This document shows, piece by piece, positions 50,150 to 56,368 of a stretch of DNA of 56,368 bases; within the stretch, counting starts at the first letter, position 1, and each line of letters begins with the position of its first letter. The DNA is from an uncultured Candidatus Actinomarina sp. Its GTDB lineage: Bacteria; Actinomycetota; Acidimicrobiia; Actinomarinales; Actinomarinaceae. Location of the stretch: positions 1 to 56,368 of the forward strand of contig CACDUI010000007.1 of assembly GCA_902555985.1 (NCBI GenBank). The letters are read 5' to 3'. A model generated the notes under the pieces. That model searched no databases. It worked only from the letters and a program-made list of their open reading frames with translations, and was not told where the DNA came from. A program made the translations under genes and the position numbers.

Positions 50150-51521
50150 TAAGAATATTAAAAAACATATTTAAATCATCATCTTTTTCTAAATTTATTA
50201 TTTTATTCCACACTTCTAATGCTTTTTCTTCTTCAAATACAGATGTGGCATTTCTAAGAAATTTATCTTTCAATAAAGGAACAGCTTCCTTTCTTCTTGA
50301 AGGATGGCCTATAGGATTTTCTATAGTTACTTTTTCTGAAAACGAGTTATCGTTGTATACAATTTCTATTGAATTAGAAATATGTCTCTTTGTGAATTCG
50401 TAATAATCTTTGGTAAATTGAGGTTCTTCAGAAACAAATATTTTTTTTCTTAAATCATTAATTTTTTTAAATCCTTTAAAATTCTCTTCATACATTTCGT
50501 ATTTTAATTCGCCATAAAGAAGCGCAGCAGCAACCATGTACTCAAGGCTGTGGTCTCTGTCAGAAGCATTTTTTAAAATCTTTTTATTTGATATTATTCT
50601 TATTGCAGGTTCATGGGTGTAAACATTTATATTTTTTACCTTATTTAGATTTTTATTAAATTCCTCACTTAGTTCAATTGCCGCTTCGACTGCTGACTGA
50701 CCGTGGAACTCTGCAGGAAATAGGACTTTAAATAATACATTTTGAATAACCCAATTATTAAGCTCTTTTCCAAATTCTAATTTTGAATTATCCAAATAAC
50801 TATTCTCAAATCCCCACTTATCTTCATTTTGGACAGATTCATAAATTTCATCTTTATAACTGCTTATATGTGCAAGCTCAATACCTCGTTTAGCAGCATC
50901 AGCTGCTGCCCAACTCTTTCTCTTTCCAACATTTGGAAAATGCCTATAAGCTCTCAGGCTTGGGCCGTCTAGAAGAATATTATTGACTGTTCTTCTAATA
51001 GTATCTTTATCACCATTGTTAACTAAATTAGAGAAAATGGAACCTGAAGCAAGTTTTACATAAAATACATGATCATAACCTAACTTATTTAATGAGGTTC
51101 CTAAACACAATGAACCTTGTATCTCATATGCTTTTGTAAGGGAGTTAACAAAATCATAAAATTTATAATTATTGTTTTTGTAAAAATAGCTGTAAATTGT
51201 TCCAAAATTATCTGATGGATGTGCCCACTCTTTTGCTAAAAAAGTGTCGTTATAATCAAACCACCTAGTTAAAACGGTAAGGTACCAGGAGATATTCTCA
51301 TAACTTTCATTAACCTTCAAATTTTTAAATGGATTCTTAAAATTTGTACTTAAATTATTTTTTGAAGCAAACTCTGCAACGACTTTATGACTACTAGCTT
51401 CGATTATGCATCCGATAGTATCTAATATTGCTAGTTTTGAAGAAAAAAAGTGGTTATCGTCTAGTTCTATATCCTTAGAAATATATTCAGTAATTACAAG
51501 ATCTAAGTTGTTAGAATTCAA
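50136..51521 (-). CDS. MmgE/PrpD-family dehydratase (2-methylcitrate dehydratase-like)
   Basis: A 461-residue enzyme of the MmgE/PrpD fold, which in PrpD dehydrates 2-methylcitrate to 2-methylaconitate. Matches include SKLAILDTIGCIIEA, the active-site region WAHPSDNFGTIYSYF and GPSLRAYRHFPNVGKRKSWAAADAAKRGIELA, and PAEFHGQSAVEAAIEL. It lies 3 bases after the citrate-synthase gene, which supports the methylcitrate role. No methylisocitrate lyase (prpB) is in the window. Confidence 0.88.
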   Translation of the reverse strand: MNSNNLDLVITEYISKDIELDDNHFFSSKLAILDTIGCIIEASSHKVVAEFASKNNLSTNFKNPFKNLKVNESYENISWYLTVLTRWFDYNDTFLAKEWAHPSDNFGTIYSYFYKNNNYKFYDFVNSLTKAYEIQGSLCLGTSLNKLGYDHVFYVKLASGSIFSNLVNNGDKDTIRRTVNNILLDGPSLRAYRHFPNVGKRKSWAAADAAKRGIELAHISSYKDEIYESVQNEDKWGFENSYLDNSKLEFGKELNNWVIQNVLFKVLFPAEFHGQSAVEAAIELSEEFNKNLNKVKNINVYTHEPAIRIISNKKILKNASDRDHSLEYMVAAALLYGELKYEMYEENFKGFKKINDLRKKIFVSEEPQFTKDYYEFTKRHISNSIEIVYNDNSFSEKVTIENPIGHPSRRKEAVPLLKDKFLRNATSVFEEEKALEVWNKIINLEKDDDLNMFFNILNDDE

Positions 51522-51524
51522 AAA

Positions 51525-52589
51525 TTATCTTTCAGGAGGTCCAATATACTTTGCAGCTGGTCTAATCAAAATATCTTGCTCTCTTTGTTCAAAATAATGT
51601 GCAGCCCATCCTACAGATCTGCCAGCAACAAATATTGGTGTGAATAAATCAATCTCAAAACCAAGTTCTGACAACAGCAAGCCTCCATAAAAATCAACAT
51701 TTGGGAAAAGATTTTTTTCAGCGTCCATTATTTCATCAATCTTTTTTGCTATTTCAAATCTATTTTTAGAAAAATCATTATCTACTAACTGTTCTACCCA
51801 GTTTTTCACAACTGGACTTCTTGGATCCTGAACTTTGTATACTCCGTGTCCAAATCCCATAATTTTTTTCTTTTCATCAAGAAGTGAGTAAATTCCTTTT
51901 TCAGCCTCATCTACTGTATTAAAACTGTTGATTAACTCAACTGCTCTTTCATTAGCTCCACCGTGTAATTCTCCTTTTAAAGCTGCTATACCGGAAACAA
52001 TTGAGCCAGTTAAATCTGCTCTAGTTGATGCGGTAACTCGTGTTGCGAAAGTTGATGCATTAAAACCGTGTTCGGCATAAAGGATAAGCATATCGTCTAA
52101 AGCTTCAAGCATTTCATCATTAGCATCATTTGGTAAAAGTGAACTTGCAACTAAATACTTGTCTGAAAGAATGTTGGTATCAGCTTTATGATAAGAGGCA
52201 ATTGCGAAACAGACAGTTGCACTAATTCTTGCTATTGATTCAATTTCCGTATCAGATTCTATTTCTTGTCCGCCAGAAACTATAGTTCTTAGCAATGCCA
52301 TTGGGTGCATTTCACTTTGTGGATGCAGGGATTTTAAATTTTCTATATATTTTGAAACTGTTTCATCTTCGAAAGCTTTGTTATTGTAGTGTCTTGAAAA
52401 TGCTTCTTTGAACTCATCACCATCTAAAGAGTCTTTAATAATAAGTGATGCTACATCTTCATATGTGTTGTTTTTAGTAAGTTCAATTGCGTCGTAACCT
52501 CTGTATCTAAGTGATGTACCTTCCTTACCCACAGTAGAAATTGCTGTTTCTCCTGCTACGACTCCTCTTAAACCAGGTGAATATTCCAT
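51525..52589 (-). CDS. Citrate synthase / 2-methylcitrate synthase
   Basis: A 354-residue short (Gram-positive type) citrate synthase. Seen: GLRGVVAGETAISTVGKEG and YRGYDAIEL near the start, GELHGGANERAV with its catalytic His, IMGFGHGVYKVQDPR with the second His, and PNVDFYGGLLL with the catalytic Asp. Sequence alone cannot separate citrate from methylcitrate synthase. The adjacent MmgE/PrpD gene favours methylcitrate synthase (PrpC), while a single enzyme could serve both in a small genome. Confidence 0.92.
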   Translation of the reverse strand: MEYSPGLRGVVAGETAISTVGKEGTSLRYRGYDAIELTKNNTYEDVASLIIKDSLDGDEFKEAFSRHYNNKAFEDETVSKYIENLKSLHPQSEMHPMALLRTIVSGGQEIESDTEIESIARISATVCFAIASYHKADTNILSDKYLVASSLLPNDANDEMLEALDDMLILYAEHGFNASTFATRVTASTRADLTGSIVSGIAALKGELHGGANERAVELINSFNTVDEAEKGIYSLLDEKKKIMGFGHGVYKVQDPRSPVVKNWVEQLVDNDFSKNRFEIAKKIDEIMDAEKNLFPNVDFYGGLLLSELGFEIDLFTPIFVAGRSVGWAAHYFEQREQDILIRPAAKYIGPPER

Positions 52590-52679
52590 CGCTACAATTG
52601 TACAGTATTAATATGTATAAGACCAGAAATTTACTTACACAAAGTAATTGTTTGTAATTAATGAGGTTATCATTTTGAT

Positions 52680-55562
52680 ATGGCACAAATACATAATTTA
52701 GAATCTAAAACTAGATATGGATCAAGATATGTAGCAGGTTTTATAATTCTTATCTCGAGCATACTGCTTGCAGGATGGGTAGGTTTTTTTACATTTTTGC
52801 CTATAAAGTCAAGCATGGAGGTTGTAACTTCTCTCGAAGAGAAATTTTTACCAAGAGCTGAAGGAATGGTTTTAAATTTCGTCTCACTTTCTGAACCATC
52901 TACAATTATTACCTCTGATAACAAAATTTTAGACGAACTTCATGATGGATTGAATAGAGACCCTATTCCTTTATCTGAAATACCTTCTTTTGTAGTAAAT
53001 ACACTTCTTGCAGCTGAGGATAGTAATTACTACCTCCATGAAGGAGTAGACTTTGTGGCTATTTTAAGTGCAGTTTTAGACAACCTTAGAGGAGTCACTA
53101 GAGGCGGGTCAACAATTACTTCTCAAGTTGCAAAACAATCCTTTGTTGGTGATGAAATTTCAGTAAGGAGAAAGGTTGCTGAAGCAGTTGTAGCAGCAGA
53201 ACTAGAAAGAAGGTACACCAAGGATCAAATCTTGGAATACTATATTAATTCTATATATTGGGGTTCTGGTGCTTACGGTATTCAATCAGCTGCATTCGAA
53301 TATTTCAATAAAGATATCAGAGACGTGACACTTGACGAAGCCGCAACGCTTGTAGTAATTATTAGAAGTCCTGCTTACTACAATCCAAGAAAGTATCCAG
53401 AGAGAGTTATCGAAAGAAGAAATGATGTATTAAATATCATGCTTAAAGAAGGATTTATTGTTGATATACAAGCTAGGTCTGCAAAACTTGCTCCACTTAA
53501 TATTGCTGAATCTATTCAGGTTGAATCACAGGCAGAACATGTTGTTGCAGAGGTAAAAAGACAACTACTTAATGATCCTGAGTTTGCAGTTTTAGGAAAT
53601 ACTAAAGAAGAAAGGAAAAAGAACATTTTCGGCTGTCCATCAGATGATACTTCTTGTACCGGAGGTGGTGGTTTAAATGTATATATTACTCTAAATCTTG
53701 AATATCAACAGCATGCCAACCAAATTTTAAATAAATGGGTACCATCAAAAAATATTGAAGATGAAAATGAAGATCCAAATCCAACAGGAGTTATTACTTT
53801 AATAAATAATTATACAGGAGGTATCGAAGTCATGGCTTCAGGAATACCTTTTGAAGAGGAGCAGTATAACTTAGCAACTCAAGGAAAGCGAAATCCTGGC
53901 TCCGCATTTAAACCAATTACCTTGTTAGCTGCCTTAGAATCAGGATTAAAACTTTATAGTAATAGAGACTCCAGAAGTCCAGTAGAGATAGATTGTGGTT
54001 ACCCATGTGCCCCAGATGGAGTTGGTACTAAATGGGTTGTAAGAAATTATGGTACATCAATTACAGCTGATCGTTATTTAAATAAAATATCTGCACAAGA
54101 TAGAGCAATTGAGCTACAGTGCGTTGGTTATCATATAGAAGATTTAAAAAATTCTGATTTTATGAAACAATTTCCATTAGTTTCAGATTTAGATGAAATT
54201 GAAGATGAAATTGAAAAACTAACAGAAATTGGGAAAGCATTAAATCAACTAGATGAAGAGGGAAATCCAATTATTTATCAGGAAGACATAGAGGGAGTTG
54301 AGTTTCCAGAAGGCACTACAGTCGTCCAAGATCCTGAATTAATTGAAGATCAGGCGAATACCACTCAAATAGATATTGAAAGCGAAACTCAATACATATT
54401 TAAACCTTGTAATGATAAGAGTGAATACAACAGGTCAATTAGACTTCTTGATACTTCTGGGATGATTTCACTTGAAGAAGCTACTAGAAGATCTATTAAT
54501 ACAGTTTTTGCTCAAATGGCTTCTGAACTTGGAGGTGAAAAGCTTGCATCTACTGCAAATCGAATAGGTATTGATTCAAATATTGATCCAGTAATTTCTC
54601 TTACTTTGGGTGCTGGTGCGGTAACCCCTATTGAGATTGCTTCTGCTTACTCCTCTTTTGCTACAAATGGTGTTTTGGCACCACCTTATCTTATTGAAAG
54701 AATAGAGGATGTAAATGGCGAAGTACTTTATCAAAATATTGTTTCACAAAGAATTTCAATACCTGATCCAGGTGCTGCTGCAGCAGTAAGAAAGACCTTA
54801 GAAGTAGCAGCTCAATATGGTACTGGCACTAGAGCAGTTCTTGATGATAGACCTATTGCGGGAAAAACTGGTACCCACCAAGGATTTAGAGAAGCATGGT
54901 TTATAGGTTTTATTCCTCAATATACTTCTTCAGTTTGGATTGGATTCGCTGAAGAACAACTTCCATTGACTGACGTAGAAATTAATGGAGAAGTAATAAA
55001 AAATGTTTCTGGTGGAAGAGTGCCTGCACCAATGTGGAAAGAATTTATGACAAAAGTTGTTGAAGAATTACCAGTAGAGGATTGGCCTTCTGATTCAAGC
55101 GATATTGATAAATATTATGAGATTCCAACTGTTACTATTCCAGAACTTACAGGTCTCAACGTTTTGGTAGCAGAGGAAATAGCTTTTTCTAGTTACCTTC
55201 TCCCTAATATTAATTTAGTGGATTCAGATGAAACTCCGGGACTTGTTTTGAGTCAAAGCATAGAATTAGATGAAGAAGTTCCTGAAGGAACAGTAATTGA
55301 TCTTGAAGTTTCAGGTCAAAAGTTTTCTGCTCCTATTCCAAATATTCCCCCATGTCAATATACAGTTGAAGAAGCAGAAGAAATTATTAAAACTTACATG
55401 CGTGAAAGTAATGTTATTTTATTTTTGAAAAAAAATTATGAATCAAGTGATGTTCAGGGCTGTGAAGGAAAAGTAATTGGAACGAATGTTGCGCAAGGAG
55501 CCACTATGGCTACTGGTGACACTTTAATATTTATTATTAAAAATTCTTCTGAAGAATCTTAG
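52680..55562 (+). CDS. ponA: Class A penicillin-binding protein with PASTA domains
   Basis: A 960-residue bifunctional peptidoglycan synthase. A membrane anchor (about 19-40) is followed by the glycosyltransferase 51 domain (AAEDSNYYLHEGVDF with the catalytic Glu, RGGSTITSQVAKQ) and the transpeptidase domain: S408-x-x-K411 in NPGSAFKPI, SIN in RRSINTVFA, K729-T-G in AGKTGTHQG. An acidic stretch of about 100 residues is inserted between SxxK and SxN (near 470-580). Two PASTA domains end the protein (about 820-960), suggesting muropeptide or lipid II sensing. It is divergent from the citrate-synthase gene; its last 4 bases overlap convergent pepA. Confidence 0.95.
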   Translation: MAQIHNLESKTRYGSRYVAGFIILISSILLAGWVGFFTFLPIKSSMEVVTSLEEKFLPRAEGMVLNFVSLSEPSTIITSDNKILDELHDGLNRDPIPLSEIPSFVVNTLLAAEDSNYYLHEGVDFVAILSAVLDNLRGVTRGGSTITSQVAKQSFVGDEISVRRKVAEAVVAAELERRYTKDQILEYYINSIYWGSGAYGIQSAAFEYFNKDIRDVTLDEAATLVVIIRSPAYYNPRKYPERVIERRNDVLNIMLKEGFIVDIQARSAKLAPLNIAESIQVESQAEHVVAEVKRQLLNDPEFAVLGNTKEERKKNIFGCPSDDTSCTGGGGLNVYITLNLEYQQHANQILNKWVPSKNIEDENEDPNPTGVITLINNYTGGIEVMASGIPFEEEQYNLATQGKRNPGSAFKPITLLAALESGLKLYSNRDSRSPVEIDCGYPCAPDGVGTKWVVRNYGTSITADRYLNKISAQDRAIELQCVGYHIEDLKNSDFMKQFPLVSDLDEIEDEIEKLTEIGKALNQLDEEGNPIIYQEDIEGVEFPEGTTVVQDPELIEDQANTTQIDIESETQYIFKPCNDKSEYNRSIRLLDTSGMISLEEATRRSINTVFAQMASELGGEKLASTANRIGIDSNIDPVISLTLGAGAVTPIEIASAYSSFATNGVLAPPYLIERIEDVNGEVLYQNIVSQRISIPDPGAAAAVRKTLEVAAQYGTGTRAVLDDRPIAGKTGTHQGFREAWFIGFIPQYTSSVWIGFAEEQLPLTDVEINGEVIKNVSGGRVPAPMWKEFMTKVVEELPVEDWPSDSSDIDKYYEIPTVTIPELTGLNVLVAEEIAFSSYLLPNINLVDSDETPGLVLSQSIELDEEVPEGTVIDLEVSGQKFSAPIPNIPPCQYTVEEAEEIIKTYMRESNVILFLKKNYESSDVQGCEGKVIGTNVAQGATMATGDTLIFIIKNSSEES

Positions 55563-56368
55563 TTTTTAGACTGATCGTCTAAAAAATTATAAAAACCTAC
55601 AACTCCAAATCCTGTTCCACCCTCAGAATAAATTGCATTATTGCTTCTAGATCTACCTGGTCCAGCAATATCTAAGTGTACCCAATCAATATCATTCACA
55701 AACTCCTCTAATAACAGTGCTGCTGTGATTGCTCCACCAAATCTTCCCCCAGTATTTTTCATATCTGCAATGTTAGATTTAATAAGCGACTTGTAACTTT
55801 GCTCAAGAGGTAATGAGTGATAATTTTCAAAACACTCTGAGTTTGAATTCAAAAAATTATCTAATGTTCGGTTATTATTTGAAAACACAGCTCCAATTTC
55901 AACTCCTAAAGCTACATAAGCTGCACCAGTAAGAGTTGCAACGTCACAAATTATATCAGGAGAGCTTTCACTAGCATAAGCTAATGCATCAGCCATAATA
56001 AGTCTGCCCTCCGCGTCAGTATTCATAACCTCAATTGTTTTTCCGTTTCTCATCTTTAACACATCCCCTGGTCTTATTGCAGAACCGCTAGGCATATTTT
56101 CTACAATTGGGGTATAAACCTTTAATCCAATATCAATTTCCTGTTTTGCAGCTAAAGCAATAATCCCCCATGCAGTTGCAGCTCCTGCCATATCAGATTT
56201 CATTGTTTCCATGCCAGATGGAGACTTTAGTGAAAGACCTCCTGAATCAAATAAGACACCCTTACCAATAAGAGCAACTTGTTTTTTTGCATTTGGATTG
56301 TATTCACCCACAAGAAACTTTGGAGATCTATCAGATCCCTGAGCAACACCAGCTACTCCACCCATATT
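55559..56368 (-). CDS. pepA: Leucyl aminopeptidase, C-terminal part, cut by window edge
   Basis: This is the catalytic M17 domain of a cytosolic two-metal aminopeptidase. Metal and active-site motifs are present: IGKGVLFDSGGLSLK, MKSDMAGAATAWG and NTDAEGRLIMADALAYA with its catalytic Arg. The N-terminal domain lies beyond the window edge; the frame is open at 56368, so the apparent ATG near 56365 is internal. M17 proteins are about 500 residues, so nearly half is missing. The stop overlaps the PBP gene by four bases. Confidence 0.95.
   Translation of the reverse strand, partial: NMGGVAGVAQGSDRSPKFLVGEYNPNAKKQVALIGKGVLFDSGGLSLKSPSGMETMKSDMAGAATAWGIIALAAKQEIDIGLKVYTPIVENMPSGSAIRPGDVLKMRNGKTIEVMNTDAEGRLIMADALAYASESSPDIICDVATLTGAAYVALGVEIGAVFSNNNRTLDNFLNSNSECFENYHSLPLEQSYKSLIKSNIADMKNTGGRFGGAITAALLLEEFVNDIDWVHLDIAGPGRSRSNNAIYSEGGTGFGVVGFYNFLDDQSKN

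Noticed and set aside
52670-52924. Minus-strand 84-codon frame at the PBP start
   Set aside because: It is a shadow of the well-supported PBP membrane-anchor region, without ribosome site or family features.

Overview
The window looks like a chromosomal segment from a very AT-rich, streamlined actinobacterium. A WhiB protein, coenzyme F420 genes (cofD, cofE and a PPOX-type oxidoreductase), a DUF3152 metzincin-type protease, a mycoredoxin-like protein and a class E-like sortase point to Actinobacteria. The strong AT bias, tight packing and mostly overlapping convergent genes fit a marine planktonic lineage such as 'Candidatus Actinomarina' (Acidimicrobiia-related). The phylum is well supported; the genus is inference.

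Layout. (1) 1-9925: a minus-strand surface operon. It starts with a 2580-residue secreted repeat protein whose own C-terminus carries a LAATG sorting signal and a complete sortase. A TetR-type regulator, a Thr-linker polytopic membrane protein and a further exported protein cut by the window edge follow. A 16-bp inverted repeat lies in front of the operon. (2) 9939-13676: thrC, hom, yqeY and a glycerophosphodiesterase. (3) 13722-24952: whiB behind a perfect CRP/GlxR-type palindrome, then the conserved cluster prs-glmU-tRNA(Gln)-ispE-rsmA-tatD-abrB-rsmI, an HExxH lipoprotein, mscL, an ABC exporter and lhgO. (4) 24952-25287: tmRNA, whose 3' CCA touches the lhgO start codon. (5) 25339-32502: an orphan gene, an F420/FMN oxidoreductase, a probable selenocysteine-containing AhpD/CMD protein that would be mis-annotated as two pieces, the DUF3152 protease, serA- and hisN-like genes, a small redox operon and ggt. 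(6) 32489-39523: secA-prfB-ftsE-ftsX-M23 peptidase-smpB; prfB needs a programmed +1 frameshift. (7) 39526-50149: ahcY, then mannose and surface-glycan genes, with cofD-cofE in their midst. (8) 50136-56368: MmgE/PrpD, a citrate/methylcitrate synthase, a class A penicillin-binding protein with PASTA domains, and the C-terminal part of leucyl aminopeptidase.

How the genes fit together. Many serve the cell envelope: SecA export, FtsEX with a probable partner hydrolase, the PBP, glmU, a mannose activation and transfer route (PGI/PMI, phosphomannomutase, nucleotidyltransferase, polyprenyl-phosphate sugar synthase, GtrA-like and GT-C-like membrane proteins), and the sortase-fused surface protein. 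Four exported proteins share long Thr-rich linkers. Two recoding events (RF2 frameshift, selenocysteine) and both trans-translation components (ssrA, smpB) lie in the same 12 kb.

No stretch over 300 bases lacks a gene; the largest non-protein stretch (24952-25338) is the tmRNA and its promoter. The most novel item is the translational fusion of a giant surface protein with its own sortase.
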